Shown here: one piece after another, positions 1 through 49,200 of the stretch | Layout of the letters: each line of letters opens with the position of its first letter | Position numbering within the stretch: position 1 is the stretch's first letter | Assembly (NCBI RefSeq): GCF_905475465.1 | Contig: NC_062251.1 | Span: 6,317,001 to 6,381,000, forward strand | DNA length: 64,000 nucleotides | Source: Pieris napi | Lineage: Eukaryota > Arthropoda > Insecta > Lepidoptera > Pieridae | Direction of reading: 5' to 3' | Position numbers and translations under genes: made by a program | The notes under the pieces: model-generated | The model's input: the letters and a program-made list of their open reading frames with translations, nothing else | The model's database searches: none | What the model was told of the DNA's origin: nothing

Positions 1-2561
1 CAATTGCTGCGAATTATAAATTTTCATATAGCCAAAACTATAGACGCTGTCAAATGCGTGTGCTATAGAAAAAATAGCAATTATGATCTTGAACATAAAC
101 ATAAGCAACTAAACTATTGTCATGTAGGTGAGAAGGACTGGAGTCTGCATTCTAAAGTATTGGAGAAGCACTCTTCCGCTGCACAATAACTACATTTAAG
201 CCATATTTCATTAGCTCGATGATTTTTGTAGTTTTGGAATTTGAATTTGGAATATGGAGGTTTTGTGTGTGTATAGCTTAACATGCATATAAGGCCCATT
301 ATATATCTGTAGTTTGTGTGCAACGAGACATGAGAAACGAAATAAATATTAGTATTAGGATAATTTAGTATTTTATTCACATTTAACCATAAACCAAGCA
401 GCTATCAGAGCCGAGCGTTTACTAGTTTAACTTCTATTGTGTGTAGTATTTTAAGATTATTATGTTATAGTATGCAAAGCTTACGGCATTTAACGCCTAG
501 ATCGAGTGAACAGTGGTATAAAAGCTGTAGTATTTTAAAAATATCAAATCTACGCAACTACAACGTAATCCTAATGTGATGACACTTTCAGTGCGTTTTT
601 GAGTTGGGGAAAACTGTGTACAGATTCTTATGAATATTTATAATAATATAAAATAATATGCCTATGTTTTAGCGTATATAGGTCATAAACATATCTGACC
701 TGATGGTAATTATGTATTTACAAAAGCCAAAAAACGCTGGACAAAAGCAAAACTAGACGCCACGAGTCAGATAAGTTTATGATATTATTTAACACTATAA
801 ATTGTCAAATTGTGAACAGAAAATATCCTAATGTACACACCCTAACAAAAAACTAAAATGCACAGATTTAGAGGCGTACCGTACTACAGTAACGGACGCC
901 GCAAGCTTAATACAAGCACACATAACTTAGTTCCCCTGCCGCGTTAACGCATTAAATCTGGGCATGCATATCATTCGGTGCTTGACGTACAATTGTGAAC
1001 CCAGCTAACGCAACATTGATTATACCATAAACAAAGCTTAAGTGGTTGCTTAACTTTAACCTAAATCGTGCCGTGTAGATAGCACAACGTTAGAATGAGT
1101 ACAAATGTATATCTAGGTCCAAATCACGAAATTTCGTACCACGTATAACGCCATCTCATTCGCACCAAGTGTCTTAAGTCCTACGTGCGAGTGAGATAGC
1201 TAGCATATATATTAGTAGGTCGAAATTATACGTGTTCTGAAACTAGACAGAAGTTAGTCAAAAATAGCGGGTATTCCTTGAAAAATTTATGTTTAGAAGT
1301 TACGTTTTATATTAAATTTTATCTGAATTGAATTAAAAGCAATATATAATTTGAAGCGTAACTCCGAAACACAACTTTTCAGGGGATTATAATGTTTGAA
1401 AATCTTATTAACTACAAGATTCAGGCACAAGTACAGCACACTGCGCCGGGTCGTGGATATACAGGTAAAAATTAATAATAGAATAAAACACAGTTGGGGA
1501 CTAATGACAGAACATAAAACTCATAATATCATTATAACACTAATACAGCATTTTTGCAGCGAATATTCTAACCTATAGCAGGCAACCTGAAGAATGAACT
1601 AAGCTTAACAATGCACCATAAACCGGAAGCTAACCAGGACAAAAGTGGGACCAAAACACAACACAACCATCCCTGACGTGATTTAAGTGGTTAAAACCTC
1701 ATATATATATAAAAAACGTGTCATAAAAATACAAGCATTGTAGGACATCGAATGACTGAAATATACTTATTAATTAAAGCTAAAGCAATATTAGAAACAA
1801 TTGAAGAACGATTGCAACTACAAAACAGACTCACGACAAAGTGCTTCGACTAATGGATCGAAAGAAAGAGTATCGTCAATACAGAATCCACCAAGCGAAG
1901 TTAAAATTAATTACAATAAAAACTATTTTTTGTACAGGATGGAACAACGCAGACTAGTTACAGATTGCAAATGCTCTCTATCGAGACTTGAACGGCGGAA
2001 ACAAGCTGCAGCAGACCATCACTCGCGTTACGTATATCTAGACGATATTATAGCGGTGCAGAATATGGAATCAGTGCATTGATCTAAAATCTCTATTAAT
2101 TTTAAATTGCATTTTACTAAAAACATTATTGCCTCTCTTACAATGGGAAAGCCAATAACATTTCATCCAAAACTATCTATTTGACTCATCAACGTAGGTC
2201 TTTAAGCATTTAGAAACTACTGAAGCTGTGGGTACAACTAGAGATTTCAAATCAATGTATGGAGGCATGCACGCGCCGGTACGTCACGAATCACCCTTAG
2301 CCGACATCACACTTCGAATCGGATTAATGGAATCATGCTTTCACAGGCGCCCTTAAGTTAAATAAGCTTCGTATTCGCATGCCCGTTTGACAACATATAA
2401 TTATGAGATATGCCTGATGGCAATTTAGAAAAACTCTCGACGAGACGAACTGAATCGTGGATTCCAAATTTATGAGGAATATCTTTAATGATATATGGGA
2501 TCGTGGGACATCGGGCAAGCGAACACTGAGGAGTCAAAGGGTGGGAAGTGGGGTTTGGGCC
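1..2561. other. Unassigned AT-rich DNA left of gene 1
   Basis: No exon with good splice sites, no conserved protein motif and no repeat shared with the rest of the window was recognised here. The open frames (for example plus-strand 1801-2082) have AT-driven composition and no family resemblance. The stretch is either a continuing intron or the 3' flank/UTR of the minus-strand histidine-rich gene, depending on whether its exon at 2574-2645 splices on or stops at 2562. Confidence 0.5.
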
Positions 2562-38615
<36,054 letters not shown>

Positions 38616-38619
<4 letters not shown>

Positions 38620-38633
38620 TCTGCTTGCGCCAT
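38616..38633 (-). promoter_or_regulatory. Upstream ORF overlapping the gene 1 start (ATGA)
   Basis: An upstream ATG at 38633 opens a five-codon ORF (MAQAE) whose TGA overlaps the main ATG at 38619 as ATGA. The uATG has a poor -3 base (C) but G at +4, while the main ATG has A at -3. Such an overlap could favour leaky scanning or local reinitiation; that is inference. Confidence 0.5.
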
Positions 38634-38759
38634 AGGTACCAAATTTATCGATCTGCGCCGAAGCTGCGGGCGATGCCACGCTATCCAACGATCAGAAAAC
38701 ACAGAAAACCACAAATACACTGCACTGCGACACTATTATTAAATTAAAATGAAAAAAAT

Positions 38760-38900
38760 ATAATTAGGACTTCAGCGGAGCCCTACACTTTTGTTTTGAG
38801 ATGACTACAACGGCGAGAAGATCGCGCAGACTGATTGAAATCCGAACGCAAGCACGACAACTTCACGGAAATTAATGAGACACTAGCGCCACCTGGCGAA
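38760..38900 (-). promoter_or_regulatory. Candidate promoter / 5' UTR of gene 1
   Basis: On the minus strand an arthropod-type initiator match, AATCAGTCTG, places a possible start at 38832. A downstream AGTCAT resembles a DPE but sits about one base off the canonical spacing. GC content is locally elevated. No TATA box was seen at -30. A spliced EST or CAGE tag would be needed to fix the start. Confidence 0.35.
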
Positions 38901-40183
38901 ATTTTTTTAGGTCGAATACAAATGTGACCGCCAAATATGTTTAATTTAAATAATGACGATTGTTTATATATTCAAGTGATGTAATTGTTCATATGTTAGA
39001 ATGCCTACTATGGGAATGATATAATAGGGTATAAACAGACTTATTTCAAGGATACTCTTGTTCTCCACAAAACAATATTTAGTATTGATTTTATATAAAA
39101 AAAACTTGGATTTCATAAATTTATAAGGGACTATATACAATATAATATGAATGTTTGAAAATAGGTGACCGAGACAGTGTTGTTATCGCGCACTTTAAAC
39201 AATGTCACTGTTCACATAATTACTGAGGTGATTCATGATAATTTTATCGGATACATAAAAATCTATAAATCCAAAATTGCACTGATTCACACTCACTAAA
39301 TAATCGTTATAAGCTCATACATAACTAATAATGTTTTAAAGAAACAAAATATCAAGATAAAAAGAGCTGCGCCCCTTCCGACTCCACATTTACACTATAC
39401 ACATTGTATGTACTAGGTGTGTACTGTGTATTAAAAACTTTACACAACTCGAATTAAAGAATAAAGCGCTGTAACACTTTTGAAGATATCTTTAATTTTC
39501 CTAGGTATGCGACCCATCTAATAGTTAGCGCTTGAAGCGCTGCTGGTAATTATTTATATCCCCGCCCATTGTTATTATAATGCTGCCAACATGACGCACT
39601 GGTTGCGACCTGAAGCTAGCAACGAGTTATAACACGCATGACGTGCTTAATATATATTTTGTCTCTATCTTTGAAATATAACGGTAAGAGATAGCACGTA
39701 GCAGCTCGAGTAATCACAACGAATTATTTACTTCCTTTGCTTGAATCATGCCGCGGAATGACAAGGTCTCATACTACAAAATATGCTGAGATTTTATTGT
39801 AATTAAATTTTCATTTATAAATTTATATTGTAGCATGAAGAAAAGAATCGCCTAGCAACACCGCGTAGGTAATAATTATAATACATTTTGAATTTAAAAA
39901 GGATATGATTGTGTAGTTTATAAATCAAAAATAAAATCCTTCCATTCATACCGACCTCTCTTTATGTTTTCTTTGCGCATTGATTTCATGTTATATATTT
40001 AGTTAATAGTTATAAAACCTTTAATGCAAAAATCAACAAGAAATATGTCGAAATTGCATAATAGAACTTCGGACTTACTAATTTCTGAGCCGATTTCGAT
40101 TACTTCTGACTTCTGAGTTAATACAAGGGATAACTTCATAATTCGATCTGATAGATGTAATAAAACACAAATAACAAACAATA
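38901..40183. other. Intergenic: eIF2B-beta 3' end to gene 1 promoter
   Basis: About 1.3 kb between two tandem minus-strand genes. No recognisable repeat or exon; one local GC-richer stretch at 39480-39620 without a clear pattern. Confidence 0.5.
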
Positions 40184-40189
40184 TTTATT
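40184..40189 (-). terminator. eIF2B-beta polyadenylation signal AATAAA
   Basis: A canonical AATAAA on the minus strand begins 11 bases after the stop codon, implying a very short 3' UTR unless a later signal is used. Confidence 0.6.
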
Positions 40190-40199
40190 TAACAATAAT

Positions 40200-40272
40200 T
40201 TATATTTGATAATCATTGGGGTCATACAATTCCGAGAGCAGACGGTAGATGTATGACGGCGAACTTCCGCCT
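40200..40272 (-). CDS. eIF2B2: eIF2B-beta exon 10 (terminal)
   Basis: It encodes GGSSPSYIYRLLSELYDPND and YQI, then TAA at 40202-40200. This is the typical C-terminal GG.APSY.YRL..ELY signature. The acceptor is a long T tract ending CAG. Confidence 0.96.
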
Positions 40273-43200
40273 CTGAAAAAAAAATTTTTTAACATTATAA
40301 ATTAACAATGGTTTATATGACTTCGTCACTTAGTCGAAATACTTCAGTGGGCAGCTGGTTCCACATATAGGTTATAATATAGTATTGTCTTTTATTGACA
40401 TTTACCGGATTGAAGTTATGTATGATTACATATTATAAATTTACAATTATTTTACATAATTTTAAATTTAACCGACGTTTCGCGTACTTTACAGCGTGCG
40501 TGGTCACGATGACTGAAGACAAAAGGTGTTGAATGTCAATAAGTATCACAGCTGGGAAAAAGTTGCATTATCTTTATTTATTTCCCCGGAGTAGTAGAGT
40601 GGTATCGACTAAAAGATGGAGGGTTTTGGCAGAAATGGCTCACGGTGTCCTCTATTTTCGCGGATTGTTTTCCTTGAGATTTTAATTTGGATATTATTGG
40701 ATCCCAGGTGTTTGACAATTTTAGGCCGTCTTCTCTATTGAAATTGGGGTGTTTTTTTTTATTTCAATGGCTTCGCGTACCAATCTTGGGAAGAATCTTT
40801 TTTCTATAGCAAGTACTTTCGGTTGGTCAAAGCGTATGTAATGATTAGGCATTAAAAATTATGTAAAAAAATCGGTTGTCTGTAAAGTCGGTTTACTGAC
40901 GATAGTTTAACGTGACAACGTCACGAATGGCTCACTCAAGTAGGAGAGAGACAGATGTCGAACGCTGAAGAGCGCGGAGTCCGATTGTGCCTCTTTGTCA
41001 CTCATTCCGCGCTCTCGCTTGCACTTCAAGCCTTAAATGGAACGCCTCAGAGCGAGGTAACGCCGCATGAGTCATGTTTTTTCGTGCGTGCAGCCGGCTC
41101 CATCGAATTATAAGACGTTGTCAAGTCAATAATTGTAAATTTATAATAATACATAACTTCGATCCGGTAAAAAAGTGTTTTCTTTAGGTTATAATAGTTA
41201 AAAAACCCCTTTATCCAACGCTATCCCTCTTTTCTTGTGTGTGTTTATGCTGTTATGAAAAGAGATAGATATTCGGAGGAAGGGTGATATACTCGTGAAC
41301 GGGTGCTACTTGGGGTGACTGGTCGGACTTGAATTCGTGTATGCGGTGATGTTAGTTATTTCGACTATGTCGCAAATGCGTGTGTTGTGAATGTAAGTGT
41401 GTGCTCCTATTTCACCATGTCTACTGCTGATAGAGGACAAATCTTTGTTTTTAATATATTTTATTATTATTTATTACTTAAAATGTCATGTGGAACATGG
41501 TGTAATTGTTGCAGCTCCTTACAAACATTGTGTAAAACAATTAAATTCATTAAATTCCTAACATATCTCCCCTTTCCCCTTCCTCTAAGTCTCGGAAATC
41601 TAAAGTTTTAGATTTGTATAAATATGAACAAGACTTAAAAATTAGTTTGCCAAAGAAGTTTCACTTCTTGTTTTTAATTTTTTAACTTCATGAAGCTAAC
41701 TTACAAGTTGGTGATGAATAGAGTCACGTGGTCTGGCGGGACGAAATCGCACATGGGCGCGAATACTTGAGCCACAGCACTTTCGCCACTCCTGAAACAT
41801 ATTGTATAAGCATGGTACATCCATTTGGCATATTATCAGGTTGAGATTGACACAGGAACTCAAACTCGAAATAACTTTATGCATATAGGTAAACAAGTAC
41901 ACTTATGAACGTCAGAAAATATGTTAAATTAATTCTAACTTTACATTTACTACCAGTTCGCAAGTCAAGGGCGTAGAGCGGGCAAGAAGAACTGGCAAGA
42001 AACTTTCCGCCACTCCTTTTAATCGCCAAGTTTTGATACAAATTGTTTGAACTGGAGCAAATCGATCCCAAGGATTAGGATCATTTAAATAATCGTCAAA
42101 TTTATAAAAAGTAATTTACTTTTAACGAGATCTTTGAATTTATTCAGTGATAATTCTCTAATTACACTTGGGACTTTGGACAGGTAGATTCTCATCACGG
42201 AGGCAAAGACACTTTTTGGGTCGCAGAGACAGCGGAGATAGTAAGAATTATAAATCCCTGGCATTTAGGGACGGGTAATTAGTGTAAATTAGGATCAATA
42301 GATGACATTTGACACCTCATCAAAATTTAATAAGGTAAAATGTATCGGCGGACATATTCGAAGTTATAATTGAATAATAAAGGAGCAATGTTGGCTTAGT
42401 GGCTTCAGCGTGCGACTCTCATCTCGTCGTAGGTTCGATCCCCGGCTGTGAATCAATGGAGTTTCTTTCTATGTGCGCTTAAATGCGCTCGAACGGTGAA
42501 GGAAAACATTGTGAGGAAACCGGCTTGTCTTAGAAATAAACAACGGCGTGTGTCGAGCACAGGTGACTGATCACATACTTGTCTTTTAAATTGACCAATG
42601 ATCATGAAACAGATTCAGAAATCTGAGGCCCTAACCTAAAAATGTTTAAGCGCCACTGATTTTTAAAATTGAATAATTGCTTTATTTAAATTCCGACTAC
42701 ATATACAATACAATATGACAAGAGGGCAATGCCGTATATACATGGCATTGCCTTTTTTCATTGCATTATTAGGAAATATTTTTTTAATACAATAAAAATA
42801 ACTGTACAGTAATATAAAATAGGGGTTGATCGTAGAGGGGTTAAAATTAGGGGTTGTATTTTTTTGTGTGCTGTATCATAAAATTAAAATTTCGTCCTAA
42901 AAATAAAAATAAATTTTTGGGATGGACACCCCTTATCACTTAGGGGTTTACAAGATAGGTAATAGTAAACAATTTCATATAAGTATGGTATGGTATTTGA
43001 AGCCTCTACTTACATATACGGAAGCGCGGTGTACGGAGGCGAAAGGGCGTTGAAGTGGGTGTGGTCACACGAGTGCAGTGGTGACAGTTTGTATAGAGGT
43101 GACAATGCTATCACCTGAAAAAAAATCAGAATTGTAATATTAACTAACTCAATATAATTAAATCCTTAAAACTTTCTCCCCAACTTTTACTACTACACTA

Positions 43201-46200
43201 TCTGACACTACTCAGTACCCTTTTAAGCCCTACATAATATTGCCAAAAAGGCTAATAAATTCTAACATATACTCTGATTTTCAATTCCACAGAATTCTGA
43301 CATTTCTTAAGTGTAGCTACTAAAAAAGTTCTCCACCGACAAGGGGACAAATTTGACACATTTGAGGGCAATATGTACAAAGAGGTAAAGTTGAATATTT
43401 ACTGTAAGTTATTTTTGTATAAAAACAATAAATATTTCAATATCACGAACAATATATCGAATTAATTTTAATTACTTTATTTTATTCTTTAGCTGGCATC
43501 ACTGCCTACTAATTCCAGGTTTAGTAAACCTTAAAAAAAATGCTATCTTTACTTGTGCGTTTTTTACTGTTTGTGATGAAAAGGAACAAACATTGCTGAT
43601 AATATTGATATATTTTACAACAATCTTCCAACTCAACGTAACTTTGTTTATCATGCTTTTAATGAGTTTTAAGTGTCTATTTAGTTTTGTTGGTTAGCGA
43701 AGCACCACTCACGAGAGCAATAAATATAATAAATAGAATTTCTGTTGAGGTAGACCTATTTGTTTGTGCACTGGCTGAGTTCACAAGAGTTTATTCCTAT
43801 ATTATTAGTTATAAGATGTAGGTATAAAAATATATTTTTGTAATATTTTTTTATGTAAGTAGGTTAATTGGTGTGGGGATAATTAATGTGTCGTTCTATC
43901 GCATAAGTAATAACTGTAAAGATAGAATAATGATGTGGAATAAATAAATAAATAAATAAATAAGTATTATTAACTTACAGGCACGCTGTAATGTCTAGCA
44001 GCTGTGGTCACAGCTAGAAGTCCACCGTCACCCAAAACAGCTCCACCAGCTAGGGTACTACGGACACCAATGACAACCTGGAAACACCATATTCATAGTA
44101 ACTAATTTGGGCTTATTGCACTCTTTTGTCTCTTTCTGTCAAATTGTGTTTTATCTGTGATTAAAAGAGACACATAATTTAGCTAAAATGCACCAATTAC
44201 ACTGGTTGATGGTAATAATAACTTAGAAAAGATAATTTATAGATCTAGCAACATTGGCAAATCAAACTGGCAATGTTTTCAACTGAATTGGCGTTGACGT
44301 TGACTTTGACGTAAACTCTGTGACATATAATGACAATGGCAGCTGACAGTTACTATATTGCTTCAACATATATTATATATAATTTAGCTTACGAAATACG
44401 AATACAATTTAAAGCTTCCTTAACGAATATTAACGCGAAGAATCTTATTTTAATACATAGGAGTAAAGGGGCAGGCTCGCCTGATGTTAAATGATGGGTG
44501 CGTTGCCGGCCTCTTAAGAATAAGAACTCTCTATTGCTTATAATATATCTTGGGAAAAGATTATGAAAAAGAAAGTGTTCAATATGTCAATGACAATAAT
44601 TTCTTGTCATCGAAACGGTAATTTTGAATAACAATTTTGACAGTATCTAACGCCATTAGGAACTTTTAAAAATACTTAATAAACACAAACAGCTAAACAA
44701 ACGTCAACTGTCAATGTCAAGTGTCATGTCAATAATCCATTTTTTAAGTCAAGCATCCCGTCATAAAGCATGCCGTCTTAAAACTAACAATCGAATTGCA
44801 ACTATTTTTTTTTGTTTAGGTGCATATTCAAAATTAACTTAATTATTATTTTCACCGATCAATCTCCATCGTGCCTTCTCCATCTACACGACACTGGCGA
44901 AGTACCTTGTGCCCGGTTGGCACAAATAAAAGCCATAAACAAAAAGAAAAAAAAATGTGTGCGTGTACTAGGTGTACACGCGTAAGAAGTGAAACTTCTT
45001 TATGACCTTATTTTTCGAAAAATGATCTACTATATGCAACTTTACAGAAATTGGTTAAATAAAGTTAAATTAGATAAAGTTTAACAAAAGGCTTTTATTA
45101 TCATAGACATGAATACAAATACAATTATTTCGTTTTAACTTATTACTGTACTACTATGTAGTACTAAGATTATTACAGAATTTCATTAATTGAAATAGAA
45201 TTATTAGTATTACTATCATTGTTATCGTTATTATATATTTTTGTTACTAATGGCTTCGAATCTCTTCGGATCAACCGTGGTAGGGACAAGAAAAAGATGG
45301 CGCGTAACCGAAAAATGTGACAAATGTGTGTAAATTTTTTTCCAACGTCGATAAAGAAGTTTCACTTCAAAAGATGGCGCGTAACGGAAAAATGTGACGC
45401 GTAACGAAAAAATGTTACACTAAATTTTTTTCCAACCCCGATAAAGAAGTTTCACTTCAAAAATAAGTCAAGCATAAAAGTTATTTAATGTTGCACAATA
45501 AATTAATATTTTACCTTGTTCACTCTTGGCATTAGGGCACCTACAGCCGCACCATTGACAAGGGTCACATTAACACCCTGCGTACTTAACCTGACTGCCA
45601 TTGCGGCACTCTGAAAACATATAATAAATTTAAATTATATTTACCCGTTGGGATTTATAGAAGAAGTTGTCACCAATGATAAAAGGGTGCGTGTACTTAT
45701 GTACGCGCGTAAGAAGTTATACTTCTTTGGCATTATTAAAAATAGTTTTTGATTGCTTACAAATAATTAATTACAATTAAATAATCAAAGACTGGAAAAG
45801 GAGTCATTATACTCAATAAGTTCAGTTTACATTTGAAAAATTAAATAAATAAATATTTATTATTATTCTCTTACATTAAGTGTAACATAAATTCTATTAT
45901 TATTCGAATGTTGTTTTAAAATTATGTCAAATGCCGTAGCATCTTCCGTGGGCAACTTCATTCTGTTATTTATGTGTCACGATGCGCGCGCATTTAAAAT
46001 TTCACTCTCATCAATTTTTCATAACGCACCTAAAGAAGTATAACTTTAAAAATATTACACTGAAGGACTAGATGCATACATAGTCACGTAACAAATAAAT
46101 AATTAATTAGGTATAAAAATATATCAATAAAACAGAGGTTACCAGCAATAGAGCCGGTAATTGAAGTACCGCAGAAATATTGTTAGATTGGTATAATTTC

Positions 46201-49200
46201 ATAAATTTGAACGCTTCGTACTCGATTGAGAGAGAGAGAGAGAAAGAATAAATATATTTATTTAGAAATATATTTAATAATTTAAGGAATGTATGGTGCT
46301 AGCTGCACTGCATTATTATTTATTATACATTGTTAGCCTCATTCTAATATTATATATACTGATGTCTTAGGTTTACTTATTGCAAAATATTTGTTTATTT
46401 TCTATCCTTAGAGACACTTAATACTAATACAATAGAAACTTATTAAAATAAATAAAACGTGTGGCACTCGGGGACTGCCGCGGTTAAGCATATTGCATAG
46501 CATTTTTTATCAACTCATGCATTTATAATTTTTTTTTTCTTTGATATTAATTCAATCTACCACTCTACCAGAGTCAGATTAACACGCCGATATAGTCTGT
46601 CTCACTCTAACGCGTACCGGCCGCGCTTAGCTACGTCACCGCTCTCATCAGAGAGATGTGAATACGCAGTATGCGTTCTGTCCCGCTCTAACGCAGTATT
46701 GACCGCATCTATATTACTTCATCGTGTTTTAGGTTTTTATTTTCGTTACGGAATTTCTTGATTCGGTCGCCGCGCTCAAAGTCCGCGATAAAATCTATGC
46801 AATAGCTTAAAATTAAACTAAGCATATAATATAAACAAAACATACAAAATTACATAAAACTATACAGAAATGCGTTACTATTACTAAAAAGTTTCATACT
46901 AAATTTCATATTGAAGTTTTAGAACAATCATCCCTTAGCCATACAGCAATCTCAATATGTGTGACAATTATACTACCCACAGGTAAAACATACCTGGAGA
47001 AGCTTTAGACTAACCTTTAAATAGTACTTTTATTTAAATTTGACATAATTAATAGTTCACTAAAATAGATTCAGAATAGCCACTCCTCACCTCAGCGTGC
47101 TTCGGTCCCTCAACCAGCAATATCTTCATTTTATTGGTTCCTGATGATTTAAGAAATTTTTCAACTAAACTGCTCGCACCATATGTCAATATCACGTCAT
47201 CTGCATGTATGTGTTCCTTTGCTTGTCCACATATTGAGGATGTACTTGCTTCCAATTCTCCAAGAAGCTGAAATTGGAAAGAACTTTTAAGTAATTTGTC
47301 TCCGTGTTTGAGGGTTGTGTGGGCTCACCCGATGTTCTATACTTTAATGTGAGGTAGAACTTTTATGGCAATTGTACTTAGGGTGCGTTCAAGTATTACG
47401 TAACGAATTTGGGGGGGTCCTTTCGTAAATCGTTACGATGCAGGGTGGGGATTGAAATTACGCGTTATTGTTAATATTATTTTCGACTTGCAGTACTTTA
47501 CACCACATAATGGTAACTTTTAGGTATAAAGAGTCACTTTGGTGGTCACAAAACGTTTTACTATTGGGTTACGGCGCGTTACAGGGGGGGGGGGGGGTTT
47601 TTTTTAAACAATCTCTAAATATTGTGTGACGTAACGTGACGTAATACTTGAAGTTCAAGCTATAACACCTTTCAGGGTTGAATCATTAATGAAAGAGTAA
47701 AACTTTATCAAGTATTTTTTTTTTAAATTTCCATCTATATAATAATTTGGTATTGGGTATCTATTTAAAAGGCAATTTACACAAAATGATAATTGTTAGT
47801 TCATGTAGATTACTTGCTATTAACAGCTAATACTATGATGTCATCATTCATTTAACAGTAGAGTGATTTCGTTTTCTTGGATGCGGTCACCCGTATCGCC
47901 AGTGGTTTAACATAAAACTTTAGTTTTATTCTCTTTTTGTTTTGTTTTAGAAGTGTAACCACAAACACTAAGACACAACATATTTATTTAAATTAATAAT
48001 GTATCCATGTAAATAGCTTGACACATAGCATGTGACATAGTTATGGAAGCATGTATTGACCTAGGGGGCTTGCCTTATACTTAGCGCTTGATTTTATGCT
48101 AAAAACTGTAATAGGTATTCAACATAGTATTAATTTGTTTGAGACTTTGAGAAGTGACATGATATTCAAATTATGTAAAAAGTGGTTTAAGTAATTTACA
48201 TTTGTTTGGTAATTTTTTGCATTGGTCAGCTCTTTACTAACATATTATTTAAGGTACCTCTGCTATATGATCTCGTATAGGCTCCCTCAGATCGTGATTA
48301 GAAGGTAAAGTTGCTCTGCGGCTTGGTGCTGCTAATACCAAACGCTGTAGGGAATCACCTGAGTATTCGCTACTCTGTAAAAGAAGTTTATTTTATTAGA
48401 AATAGTTTGTTGCGGAATTAACACATGAATAAACTTCATAATATTAAAAATAATTCCGATTGGAAGAGGGTTTCAGATTTATGGCCATAATGTACACAAT
48501 GGGTGCAAGACTAATTTTATACCTGATTGGCCAGGGCTCTCTGCTCGTCTCGTATCGCTCGCAATACACGTCGCACCATATTTGCAGCAATAAGCTCCTG
48601 CGGTAATGCCTTTGTTATGCGACGCCCAGTACCCCGTACTGCGTTTACAAGACATCTATGAAGAGTCAAAAAACAAGTTAAAAATTTATTACACATACAT
48701 CATTTGAATGAGCAATGCCTAGTATCTTTATATTGTAAGACTTAAGACATATCTCTTGTATCTTGGACATTAGCTACCCTTTGCTGGTATATTTCACTAT
48801 GACTTTACCACAAATATTATGTAATGTAGGTGGGGTTAGGGAGTAAAGAAGTTATTTAATGGGCGGCATTAATTAGCAGTCATTTTGATAAAGCTGGCAA
48901 TTGAGCTCTAAGGTTGCAGTATAACCTAATTTCATGTTAACAAAGTCAAAGGTAGTTTGATTGCATTTTAAATAAGTTTTTAATATGCAGAGGTTGGCTT
49001 AATGAATGGATACCTGAAGGTAGAGTTTAGAAGATATGTTTAATAAAAATGCCACGGTTTTTGGGACATTCAAGATATAAAAATAAATTCTTAAGTTTTT
49101 CAAACATTTATCTAATGTGATGTAAAAAAGTTATTAGGAAAAACAAGGGACTTTTACTAAATATATTTTTCTAACCCCTATGACGCCTTCTATCCAAAGG

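Noticed and set aside
1801..2082. 93-codon plus-strand open frame
   Set aside because: No family motif, no splice or promoter support, AT-driven composition.
42725..42765. Stem-loop GGCAATGCC...GGCATTGCC followed by T run, like a bacterial terminator
   Set aside because: The setting is a eukaryotic intron full of repeats; probably the 3' end of a LINE or a MITE.
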